The translations under genes were made by a program, and so were the position numbers. Positions 21,311 through 31,480 of a stretch of DNA of 64,000 bases are shown in pieces. This stretch comes from Coprinellus micaceus (taxonomy: Eukaryota; Basidiomycota; Agaricomycetes; Agaricales; Psathyrellaceae), in the NCBI GenBank assembly GCA_951394405.1, contig OX596340.1, forward strand, positions 2,542,001 to 2,606,000, in the 5' to 3' direction. How positions within the stretch are numbered: position 1 is the first letter of the stretch; every line of letters begins with the position of its first letter. The notes under the pieces were generated by a model, which searched no databases, was not told the DNA's origin, and was given only the letters and a program-made list of their open reading frames with translations.

Positions 21311-23735
21311 ATGATATCCTCGTTGGCGCAGGCAATACTCACTGTCGGCATCGTATGGGCGGTTCTCAGATCACTGAAGAGGCTCTTTGGTAGGAGCCCG
21401 CTTGATAACCTCCCAGGCCCGCCAGGCGGTTCCTTTCTCGCAGGTAACTCCGTGCGAGTTCAACGAGTACCTCCTGCATGCTTACAGCTATCATTAGGAC
21501 ATTTGGACAAGTTATTCAACGAGAACGCATGGGAATATCACAAGGGTATATCGGCAATGTGTACGGCGTCCTGGATGCATTTGTACTGCCAGTTCAATCA
21601 TTGACACCGCTTCCACAGATGGAGGCGTCATCAAGCTTCGAGGAGCCTTCGGTGCAAGGGCACTGTTTGTTTACGATCCGAAGGCTCTGCACCACATCAT
21701 TGTCAAGGATCAACCCGTTTTTGAAGAGACGGTAGGGTTTTTCATGTAAGCTGTATCTTCTCAATAACTTGGCCACCTCAGACTTACCCTTGTCTTCGCT
21801 TATAGCTCAACAGGCCTGATTTTCGGGAAGGGTCTCTTCGCAGTCGCGGGCGATCAGCATCGCAAGCAGAGGAAGATGCTTACCCCAGTATTTTCAATGG
21901 CACACATGCGTGATATGAGTGGGTTTGGTGTATTCTCAACATTCGTTCACCATTGCTGAGTTTTCTCTATACGTAGTCCCTATCTTTTACGACGTCACTC
22001 ACAAGGTACGCTCACCAACGTCACGTCAATTGCATGCTCGCTATATTGAATGGCCGATGCTTAGCTCCGGGATACGTTCCTGGGGAAAATGTCGAAAGGC
22101 TCTCAAGAGGTCCGTACAGACCCCTCATTCTTTTCAGCCTACACTCACGACATGTCGGAACTCCCCTCCAGATCGACGTACTGCACTGGATATCTCGAAC
22201 CGCACTTGAACTTATCGGGCAAAGCGGTCTAGGTTACACCTTCGACTCATTAACCGAAGGCTCGCAGGAGAATTCCTACACTCGTGGAGTCAGGAAATTT
22301 AAGTAAGCGGCTTCGACCTAGTTCATCAAGGCAAACGAGTCGACTAACTGAACTCCAGTGTCACCTTCGACCGCCTTAACTTTGCGCAGCAATACATTTT
22401 GCCCCTGGTGTCCAACATTGGCACCCCAAGGTTCAGGCGCTGGGCCGTCGACGCTCTACCATGGGAACCATTGAGGGACATGAGAGACATTTCGGACGTC
22501 ATGCGAAGCACATCAGAGGAGATAGTTGGCTCGAAACGGAGGGCGATGAAGGAAGGCGACGAAACAGTGGCGAGGCAAGTGGGAAGGGGGAAAGATATTA
22601 TCAGCATCCTTTGTAAGCGTCCTCCTCCCCGGCGACGAAACAGACTGATGGCAAGTTGGATTACCTGCAGTGAAGGAGAACATGAAAGCGTCAGAAGGAG
22701 ATAAGCTAACGGACGAGGAACTTCTTGGCCAAGTTTCGTAAGTGTTGCCGATTACGCCCTTGGTAGTGCGACCACGCTGATTCGAATTCAGGACACTTAC
22801 CTTTGCGGCCATGGATACAACGTCAAATGCACTATCTCGTACCCTCTGGCTCTTGAGCCACGATACCGACGTCCAGGACAAATTGCGGAAGGAAATCAGG
22901 GAGGCATATCAAAGGTGTGGCGGGGACAGGCTTGGATACGACGAGCTGGTCTCCCTCCCCTTCCTCGATGCAGTGTGTAGGGAGACACTCCGCCTGTGCG
23001 CCATTTTATCTTTCGTCCATCAGTCGACCTATTCACCAAGTCGTTCCACTCAGCTATTCCCCTGTGCACACCACCGCCCGAGAGTAAGCAACTCTTCCCC
23101 TCAGAGATTCAGCTGCCAGGTTCAAGAGCCCAATTCTTATCAACATTGTCACTCCAGGACTCGCGAGGACATCATTCTCCCATTTTCGAAATCCGTGCGT
23201 GGAAACGATGGTTCGGAGATGTACGAAGTCCTGGTCCCGAAAGGCACCATGGTGTTCTCATCCCTCCTCTCATCAAACTGCAACCCCGATCTATGGGGAC
23301 CTGACTCCTTCGAGTGGAAGCCGGAGAGGTGGATCGAGGGACTTCCGAGCTCTGTCTCAGACACAAAGATACCTGGGGTATATTCGCATTTGTGAGTCAT
23401 TCGGCTTCCCTGGCAGGGCGGATAGAATCTGACGCACATGGCCCTGTTCAGGATGACCTTCAGTGGAGGAGGAAGGGCCTGCATCGGGTTCAAATTCTCC
23501 CAGCTCGAAATGAGTAAGCTTGATACCCCTTTGCCCGCGTTCCATGCACTGCTAACTTCGGTCCATACGAAACTCGCCATCAGAGGTTGTCCTTTGCGCG
23601 CTATTGGACAAGTTCAAATTCGCTCCAGCGAAGGGAAAGGAGGTAAAGTGGAAGATGACGGGGATCGTCACCCCAGGCGTTGTTGGGGAGTCCGGCCCAC
23701 CGCAGCTCCCTCTCGCCGTCAGCCTCGCCGACTGA
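21311..23735 (+). CDS. Cytochrome P450 monooxygenase, copy 4
   Basis: ER-anchored heme monooxygenase, 547 residues, fully spliced here. Exons: 21311-21443, 21498-21560, 21619-21745, 21806-21918, 21977-22005, 22065-22109, 22172-22302, 22359-22612, 22671-22737, 22792-22995, 23054-23083, 23158-23391, 23452-23513, 23584-23735. All joints keep phase. Membrane anchor at residues 5-22, hinge LPGPPGGSF (34-42), I-helix AAMDTTSNALS (about 325-335), ETLR (385-388), PERW (454-457), heme loop FSGGGRACIGFKF with Cys487. Stop TGA after LAVSLAD. The last 215 nt of exon 13/intron/exon 14 match copy 5 exactly. Substrate unknown. Confidence 0.92.
23501..23715 (+). repeat. 215-nt tract identical to 27548-27762 (copy 4 side)
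   Basis: Covers the end of exon 13, the whole 70-nt last intron and most of exon 14. I compared it base by base with copy 5 and found no difference, whereas flanking exon and 3' sequences differ at many positions. Signature of gene conversion. Confidence 0.9.
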
Positions 23736-24433
23736 GCCCGTGGATTGTTTTTATGAAATGTGTTCATTATCTGTGGCGTCTATAAATGAGTATCTAGAGT
23801 GTAGACGAGACTCGATAAGAAACGCACTGTAGCTGCGGCACCGGCAAAACGGAAGGGCTTCAGGCCCTTATTTCAATCGTCGGTTAAGTCCTCTCCAGTT
23901 CCTCTGTCTCCGTCATTCCGGCACCTGCGAAGATTGGTGAACGGGGGACTTTGCTCATCAAACGGTCCAGACGTACCCGCACACCTGAGCCCTGGGAGTG
24001 AGTGCGCGGAGAAGTTGAGGGACTGGATCTCAAGAGTTACACAGCTCGGTCAGCACGATGTAGCCTGCGTAGACTGTATCCCCGGGCCCAACCTATTACC
24101 TTGTGGGTTAGGCACGACCGCAGAATCCCGGGGTTATGGCCAACCCCCCCGGTTTCAATAGGCCAAGAGAAGGAGCGAGGAGCCGTAAGATCGACGCTGG
24201 GTCTTCCGCCCGCTGTGATCTTGTCGAAGCCTCTCAGTGGGGCGCGCCACAGCCAAACACGACCAAATGGGCGCTAAATTTGCGTTGCCGACTCGCCACC
24301 GTATGGTCCGATGGCTATTGTACTATCTCTCCCTTTTGAATCTCTGAGCACTGATATGCGGAACGGACGACTACGTGATATTGATGCAGCCACGGGTGTT
24401 CAATTGGTTTGGTCGATTTATGCGCAGGGCCAT

Positions 24434-24450
24434 GAATCTTATCTTATCTC
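24434..24450 (+). promoter_or_regulatory. Tandem GATA-type sites upstream of P450 copy 5
   Basis: GAATCTTATCTTATCTC, identical to 20491-20507 upstream of copy 4. Candidate GATA-factor sites; not tested. Confidence 0.35.
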
Positions 24451-25264
24451 CCGGTGTCTCGCCGGCGAGCCGATCGCGAGCCGTGTCAACGCACAGTCCG
24501 CAAGTTCAACTTGTTGCTCTCCACCACCACACCACCACCACCCCGCCCGGTATTGCATCGTCAATTTACGCAACGGCTACCTCAACAACATCTGGAATAA
24601 GACCGAACGACTTTCTGTGGAGCTGGTCGCTGGAGCAGGGCGGTTCTTGGGGTTCTATCCAATCCACTTCGCCGCCCGTCTTCACATGCCTTGTTCTCGT
24701 CAATCTCGATGTCTCCTGTTCCGTGACTAGGCGGCCCTCCCGTTCTCTACTCTGAGATTTTTGACCATAGCTGCAGTGTGGGGCCGCAGAGTCGTCACGA
24801 CGTCCCCCTTTGTCGCTGCCGTAACTTCATTTCTTTCTGGCGACACGACAGCGGGTCGAGCTGCGCGTATTACATAGCTCGCACGCAGTCGACCTCTATC
24901 GGAACCGCGGGTTTGGTGCTATGTCTGCGGCGCTCGCCCCATCATCAGCTTGGCGTGTGTGCAGAGATGGTGAAAGCTGTACTGCCCAGCTGCATGGACC
25001 TGCACATGCGTCTATTTCAGGACCGCTTACGACGCAACTTTGCCCTTTGATTTCGAAGGTAAAACCGGGGCTCGGTTTCGATATACTGAGGTGCCTTTAT
25101 TAAGGTGCAAGGGTGATAAATGGACATTCCCATTCGGTGTGCAATTCAACGTCACCGATATAATTTCGGACACTCCTTCTCCTTCGGTACCCCGCTGGAC
25201 CTGGAGAGAGATGCCCGGGGCTCTGGCTGCTGACTGAGGTTGTGGGAGTTGGCACCCAATGCGA

Positions 25265-25273
25265 TGATATAAT
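25265..25273 (+). promoter_or_regulatory. TATA-like element of P450 copy 5
   Basis: GATATAATT, about 80 nt upstream of the 25349 ATG. Confidence 0.5.
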
Positions 25274-25348
25274 TCCAGCTATCCTTTCTCTTTCTTTCTC
25301 ACACCCATCCTAGATTCCCTTTTACTATTCTTCAGACCAGTCCTCAGA

Positions 25349-27782
25349 ATGATATCCTCGTTGGCGTGGGCAATACTCGCCGTCGGGATTGTATGGGCTA
25401 TCTTCAGGTCACTGAGGAGGCTCTTTGATAGGAGCCCTCTCGATAACCTTCCAGGCCCCCCGGGCGGTTCATTCCTCGGAGGCGAGTTCTCGAAAGATCA
25501 ATGCTTACATCCTCCACACTTACGACAATTGTTAGGGCATTTGGACAAGATATTCAACGAGGACGCATGGGACTATCACAAGCACATATCGGCAACGTGT
25601 ACGGCCCCTCTATGTGCCCATACTTCTAGTTCAATGGCTGACACAGTGCCTGCAGATGGGGGCGTCATCAAACTTCGAGGAGCCTTTGGTGCAAGGGCGC
25701 TGTTTGTTTACGATCCGAAGGCTCTGCACCACATCGTTGTCAAGGACCAACACGTTTATGAAGAGACCGTGGGGTTTTTCATGTAAGGTGTATTTTCTCG
25801 ATACTGTGGATACGCAAGACTTACTACACCTGGCTTTGGTTATAGCGCTACAGGCCTGGTTTTTGGGAAGGGTCTCTTCGCAACTGCGGGCGATCAGCAC
25901 CGTAAGCAGAGGAAGATGCTTAAACCAGTATTTTCAATGATGCATATGCGCGATATGAGTGGGTTTGGTATACTTTTAACATTCGTCGGCCATCGCTAAT
26001 CCGCTTGTGCGCAGTCCCCATCTTTTACGACGTGACTCACAAGGTATGCTCACGACGGCTACCCCGATTGAATTCTCGCCATTGAATGCGGTTTGCTTAG
26101 CTCCGGGATACGTTCTTGGGAAAGGTGGCGAAAGGCCCTCAAGAGGTTCGTACAGCCCCTTGAACTTGGCCCTCTACGCTCACAATGCAATCGGAACTCG
26201 CTTCTAGATCGACGTACTCCAGTGGATGTCGAGAACAGCACTTGAACTTATCGGACAAAGCGGCCTGGGTTACACCTTCGACTCACTGACCGAAGGCTCG
26301 CAGGAGAACCCCTACACTCGTGGAGTCAGGAAATTTAGGTGAGCGGTCTCGACCTACTTGATCAGGGTAAAAGAATTGACTGGCTGAACTCCAGTGTCAC
26401 CTTCGATCGCCTCAACTTTGCGCGCGAATATGTATTGCCTCTGGTGTATAACATTGGCACCCCGAGATTCAGGCGCTGGGTCGTCAACGCTATACCATGG
26501 GAACCGTTGAGGGAGATGAGAGACATCTCAGACGTCATGCAGAGCACCTCAGAGGAGATAGTTGACTCAAAACGGAGGGCGATGAAGGAAGGTGATGAAT
26601 CAGTCGCGAAGCAAGTAGGAAGGGGAAAAGATATTATTAGTATTCTTCGTAAGCATTCTCCTCCAGAGCGAACTAGCGGAAGGCTTACAGCCCATATTGA
26701 CGATGTTGGACCACAGTCAGGGAGAACATGAAAGCCTCGGAAGGAGACCGGCTCACGGACGAAGAACTCGTCGGCCAAGTTTCGTAGGTTTTCCCGGTCA
26801 AGCCCTTGGTAGTTCGGCCATGCTGATTCGCCTTCAGATCGCTTACCTTTGCGGCCATGGATACGACATCGAATGCGCTCGCTCGTATCATCTGGCTCTT
26901 GAGCCAGAATATCGACGTCCAGGACAAACTGCGGATGGAAATCACGGAGGCCCATCAAAGGTGTGGTGGGGACAGGCTTGGATACGACGAGCTGATCTCC
27001 CTCCCCTTCCTCGATGCAGTGTGTAGGGAGACACTCCGCCTGTACGCCATTTTATCATTCGTCCGTCAGCCGACTTATTCACCAGGTCGTTCCACTCAGC
27101 TACGCTCCTGTTCATACTACCGTCCGAGAGTAAGACACCCTTCCAGTACCTTCATCTGCCGAGTCCAAGAGCCCACTCCTTACTAACATGGTCACTCCAG
27201 GACTCGCAAGGACATCATTCTCCCGTTTTCGAAACCCGTCCGTGGAAATGACGGTTCAGACATGCACGAAGTCCTCGTCCCAAAAGGAACGATGGTCTTC
27301 TCATCTCTCCTGTCTTCGAATTACAACCCCGATATATGGGGACCTGACTCGTCCGAGTGGAGACCGGAGAGGTGGATAGAGGCACTGCCGAGCTCTGTAG
27401 GAGAGGCAAAGGTACCCGGGGTATTTTCGCATCTGTGAGTCTTTTTGCTCCTCTATAGTTAAGTCCCTGACGTCCATGGCCTTGTGACCCCTGTCTAGCA
27501 TGACCTTCAGTGGAGGAGGAAGAGCATGCATCGGGTTCATGTTCTCTCAGCTCGAAATGAGTAAGCTTGATACCCCTTTGCCCGCGTTCCATGCACTGCT
27601 AACTTCGGTCCATACGAAACTCGCCATCAGAGGTTGTCCTTTGCGCGCTATTGGACAAGTTCAAATTCGCTCCAGCGAAGGGAAAGGAGGTAAAGTGGAA
27701 GATGACGGGGATCGTCACCCCAGGCGTTGTTGGGGAGTCCGGCCCACCGCAGCTCCCTCTCGTCGTCAGCCTCGCCGACTGA
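25349..27782 (+). CDS. Cytochrome P450 monooxygenase, copy 5
   Basis: 547 residues, 14 exons with exon lengths identical to copy 4: 25349-25481, 25536-25598, 25656-25782, 25846-25958, 26015-26043, 26101-26145, 26208-26338, 26395-26648, 26717-26783, 26838-27041, 27100-27129, 27201-27434, 27499-27560, 27631-27782. The first intron uses a GC donor (GCGAGT at 25482) where other copies have GT. Anchor MISSLAWAILAVGIVW, hinge LPGPPGGSF, KALHHIVVKDQHVYEE, HRKQRKML, I-helix AAMDTTSNALA, ETLR (385-388), PERW (454-457), heme loop FSGGGRACIGFMF (Cys487). Stop follows LVVSLAD. Closest relative is copy 4, 4.04 kb upstream in tandem. Confidence 0.92.
27548..27762 (+). repeat. 215-nt tract identical to 23501-23715 (copy 5 side)
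   Basis: Partner of the tract in copy 4. Identity ends at 27763 (T versus C) and begins after the CTCTCAG/CTCCCAG difference just before 27548. Confidence 0.9.
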
Positions 27783-28029
27783 GCTCGTGGGTTGTTTGTA
27801 TGGAATGTGTTCATTATCTGCGACGTCGAAATGAGTATTTGGAATGTCGACGGGATTTGTCACTCAACGAGAAACGCACTGTTTTACTATGAGTTACGGT
27901 TCCGGTAAAACGGAAGGGCTTCAGTCTCTTTTTTCAATCGTCAATTGAAGTCCTCTTCCGTCCCTCCGTCTGCGTCCTTCTGACATCTGCGAAGCATGGT
28001 GAGAGGGGGACTTCACTCGGGAAACAGTC

Positions 28030-29525
28030 CCGACATGCCTGCACTCTCCTTGGGTGGATTGGGATAAAGAGACCAAGACCCCACGCTTACTGGTCAACTC
28101 CCGCACCCCACTAAAATCGTCCCGGGTCATGATGCAGTTTGAGGAGCTCTAGGTCGACCAGCAGCGGCAGGTGGCCCTTGACGGATACCTTGGCAAAGAG
28201 TTCCTTGTCAAACTCCACGTTGTTGAGAGTCAATTTCGTCAAAGATGGGAGGTCCATCAGATTCAGGAGAGGGAATAAATGGTCGATTTCTCCTTCGTTG
28301 AAAATGCCATTCGTAATTCGGAGCGACTCCAGCGTGGATGGGGAACTGGGATCTCCCCGCACGAAAATGTGGAAGGCGGCGGCTAGCTTAGAGGTCATCG
28401 AGTTGGGTTCACCATAGTAACCCATCGGATCGCCAATGAGCCAGTTTTCTGCACCAAGCCCTATCGATAACTTCCGGAGCGCAGGGAGTTTGAGTAGCGG
28501 GAGGTCAGAGACCCCTTCGATGTAAAGCTTGTCCAACTTGAGCTCGTGCAGTTTCGATAAGGTGATGCCTCCTTGAGCGATACTCCGCATGAATACATCG
28601 TCCGTTGGCCACTCGTTGAACTCTCCATTTTCGAGGTTGGAGCACTTTTGCAACAATTTGAAGATGTGATCCGTGGTCCAGCCACAGGTTAAGTGGAAGG
28701 AGGTAAGTCTTCGCAAAATGCCCTCCGGGATATCGACATGACTGTCGCCGCCCGCGCTGGTCCCACGAGGCAGCTTGAGATTCAGAGTGGTGGTGGAGTG
28801 GGGTAAGAACCAAAATGTCGATGGTGGGATTGATTGAGTTCCAAGACGATGGATTAGGACCGCCTTGGAAGGATTGCAACGAGGCGGAGAAATTTTCAAA
28901 ACATTCGAGGCGGGGGTTCGACCAAGATTTCGTCGAGAGGTGGCCCCTCTTTGACGAACCTCACTAAATCGGGTTTGGAGAAGGCGCACTGACTCCTACC
29001 AACACACAACCGACGGAAGTTATGAGACGACGTATAGAAACGAACTCCCCCGCAGTTCTTTCCCAGTATATAAAGGGTCCTGGGCAAGTCCCTTGAACGA
29101 GATATCCACGAGCTGGCTGCTTCGTACGACATTGAGGAGGCTGATGGATCGATACTGGTGACCGTCCAGAACTTAGCCACGGAATGGGCAGCGTCACGCC
29201 AGCTTCTGCATACTTGACACAGCTTAGCTAGCATGTTCTGTGAGGACAGCCGTGACTCCACCAGCGCGTAGCCGAAGATCTCCCCGAGGACTTCTGAGGG
29301 GACACGACGTAGCGAGGATGCCATCGACTTCAACTCGTTCCGTTCGCGGTGGAGCTCTTGAAGTCTGACTTGAATGGCTCGTAGTTGTTCCTTAAGAGCG
29401 CCTTCCTCCTTGTCTACGTCTTCGAGGAGCTCCTGAATGTGAACCGATTCTTGAGCATTGGCAGGAATGTTCGTCGTCCGCAGATGGGATACCGCACGAT
29501 GAAGTTCGGGTTGGGGGGAAGCCAT
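28030..29525 (-). pseudogene. F-box/LRR protein copy 3, multiply frameshifted
   Basis: Start MASPQPELHRAVSHL (29525), coiled segment, F-box core LRRVPSEVLGEIFGYAL and CQVCRSWRDAA, Cys linker (NCGG, RRLCVGRSQCAFSK) are in one frame that stops at 28896. The next piece (ECFENFSASLQSF) is in a second frame. The LRR half (IPPSTFWFLPHST onward) is in a third, with about ten residues lost at the junction and an internal gap (CSNLENGEF). It stops at 28111, while the C-terminal piece SGVRELTSKRG lies in yet another frame. At least three frameshifts make an assembly artefact unlikely. Closest intact relatives are copy 4 and its neighbours. Confidence 0.85.
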
Positions 29526-30002
29526 GGCGATTACGTGGGCGTCGATGTCGGGAGAGGGGGTACAAGGAACGAGAAGCAAGGAGCGCTGGCTCGTAGGACG
29601 TCGTTGCTGCACAGAAGACTCGGATTGAATTATAGAAACTGTCGTAGTTGCTGGGAGGTATAGACAAACATGGACAAACGAATGGCGATAAGCGCCGGCG
29701 GCTACATATTGACCGCCTCAATCATGTTTCGGTTAGGAGGGACGCTTTAATGATAGTCTCTTGGGAGTCAGCGATACTGAAGAAGAGGTATGATAAACTG
29801 ACCTTGCTCGGGGATCGGGTATAGGTTACGTAGTTGCGTGAGGCCCTGCCCAAAACTCGAGGTTACCCAAAGGTTACCACAGGCTTGATCACTGTCCTTC
29901 ACGGAAGCCAGAGAGAAAGGTGTGCGCTGAAAAACGTCAAATATTGGAAGTTGACAGGAAGAATGAGAGACTACCAAACGGACGTGATGACACTCGAGCT
30001 GG
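29526..30002. other. Intergenic
   Basis: Promoter side of F-box copy 3, with GATAAGCGCC at 29687-29696, and 3' flank of the secreted-protein gene. No gene recognised. Confidence 0.5.
29687..29696. promoter_or_regulatory. GATAAGCGCC motif upstream of F-box copy 3
   Basis: About 165 nt upstream of the ATG at 29525. The linked element reads TTTGTCCATGTTTGTC in gene orientation, as in copies 6, 8 and 9. Confidence 0.35.
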
Positions 30003-30689
30003 CTAGTACAAGCATAGATATACTGCAAAACACAGGGTGCTGAAAGCGACTGTCCATGGGAGTGAACTAAACTGTTCCCGCACGGCGTAGCTACTATAGC
30101 AATTTGAGGTACAGTCGCCACCACTTCCAGTGGTAGGTAATGGAGCGATGGTGTAGGACATCATACCCTCCGACACGAAGCACCCGTCCCTGATGTATGG
30201 CGGCGCTAGCTGGATTGCGCACCACGCTGCCGCTGAGGTTGGCCAGTCGTTATCCGCCACTGCATTGGTGCACACAGTAATCTCCAAGCCGTCGTCGAAC
30301 CCACTCCCCGATATACACAAACGTACAACACCTGGGTTCTCTGGCAGAGGCCACTCCGCCCCACCCAAGAACTTGTTGTCCACCCCGTTGTAATAGCCTA
30401 TCGAGCGACCTTGTCGAAGGTGGGCCGACATGACGAGCTTGAAGTCGCTTGCTGCGTGTCCTTCCCTGGCATCGCAAAGTTCGGGTTGGTCCCCTTGAAT
30501 TGGCAATTCTGCTGTGTAGGGCTTGAAGCACCAAGTTCCATTTTCGTTCCGTGAGATGCAAGATGGATGGGTGGTCGATGAACCGCCCCAGCACGTTCTC
30601 AGGTTGAACCGACCATGGACGCCCTGGAGGAAAAAGAGCAGTAGCTGGAGAATGAAGGTGAATGGACCTCCAGAGACGATGGAGAACAT
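30003..30689 (-). CDS. Secreted or surface Cys-rich protein, unknown function
   Basis: 228 residues from the ATG at 30689, intronless. The start was chosen because it opens a classic signal peptide (MFSIVSGG, FTFILQLLLFFLQGVHG); the open frame extends further upstream without other support. The body carries about twelve Cys (TCWGG, SCIS, TWCF, ELCD, RLCI, TVCT, WCAI, GCFV, CTSNCY) and an NGT glycosylation site. It ends with a short hydrophobic tail (VAFSTLCFAVYLCLY) after a Ser/Gly-rich stretch, compatible with a GPI-anchor signal or tail anchor. I do not recognise the family. It lies between two F-box genes in the same orientation. Small Cys-rich secreted proteins of fungi can be effectors or wall proteins, but nothing here decides this. 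Confidence 0.65.
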   Translation of the reverse strand: MFSIVSGGPFTFILQLLLFFLQGVHGRFNLRTCWGGSSTTHPSCISRNENGTWCFKPYTAELPIQGDQPELCDAREGHAASDFKLVMSAHLRQGRSIGYYNGVDNKFLGGAEWPLPENPGVVRLCISGSGFDDGLEITVCTNAVADNDWPTSAAAWCAIQLAPPYIRDGCFVSEGMMSYTIAPLPTTGSGGDCTSNCYSSYAVREQFSSLPWTVAFSTLCFAVYLCLY

Positions 30690-31480
30690 TGGGCAACTTG
30701 GCGTTGCTGGAGCCGGTTGGCGGGTTGCCCAAAGGATAGTGCGGTTGGCGTTCGCATGCCTCCTGTCATGTTTCCAACGCTTTTGCATCCGCGAAAGAGG
30801 CGTTATCCGCACTGGGACAGGGCGCTGTGGGTCCTGTCCCCCGCAATGGCGTCTGTCTAGCGGGGATTTCTGCTATTTGCACCGATCGCCAGCGCCAAAT
30901 ATTGGCGCCCCACGAACAGCGAGGTGCCCGGGCGCAGACTCGTCCCATTGCCCTCCCCGAACATACGCGAAGGGTCAACATTTCGAGGTACCGGACATGA
31001 AGAGAAGAAGATATTATGCTAAGGAAATGAACTGTCCCAGGAAAGGTGGTGTGTTTAAACTGTAGGAACTATCCGAAACAGCAGGGTAACGACGGAGGGC
31101 GATGGGACTATTCAGTCCCTCCAACCACCTGAAACGTGAAGGGGATCGATGTCGGGCCTAGGGTGCGGTCGTTGAAGACGTCGAAAGTCATACACTCCGA
31201 AATCGCTGCCCTCAGGGAGGGCACGATCAAATAGTGGACGCAGAATCTGGCCCGTCAGATTGAAAGCCCTCCAGTTATCCTTTGGATAGCCAACACCAGT
31301 ATATGCTGATGGTTATGGGAGCAAGGGGTCGTAAAACAAGGAGATATCCCACCCTTATGGACTAACTTGGAAAATTAGGACGACACGCAAAACAACGGGA
31401 GGATTCCGATTTCCAGACGGAAAAGCACTGGAGACCATCATCTCGCTGCTAGAACCTGGCACCTGAGAATAGAGACAACA
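30690..31480. other. Intergenic
   Basis: Promoter region of the secreted-protein gene and 3' flank of F-box copy 4. Open frames on the plus strand are not convincing. Nothing else seen. Confidence 0.5.

Larger units (their letters stand above)
23736..25348. repeat. Upstream block of P450 copy 5, duplicated from 19973-21310
   Basis: Begins with the 3' flank of copy 4 (which itself matches the 3' flank of copy 5 at 27783-28020). It then carries the same landmarks as the copy 4 upstream block: GGTCAGCACGATGTAGCC (24050), GGGCGCTAAA (24269-24278), GAATCTTATCTTATCTC (24434-24450), CACCACCACC runs and the TCTGGCTGCTGACTGAG element (25222). Short open frames are not conserved between copies. Confidence 0.75.

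Noticed and set aside
2501..27782. Secondary-metabolite biosynthetic cluster
   Set aside because: Only P450s are present; no synthase, transporter or pathway regulator lies among them. Tandem duplication explains the grouping.
30523..31065. 180-codon plus-strand frame opposite the secreted-protein gene
   Set aside because: Antisense shadow of that gene's 5' part; no homology or codon signal of its own.
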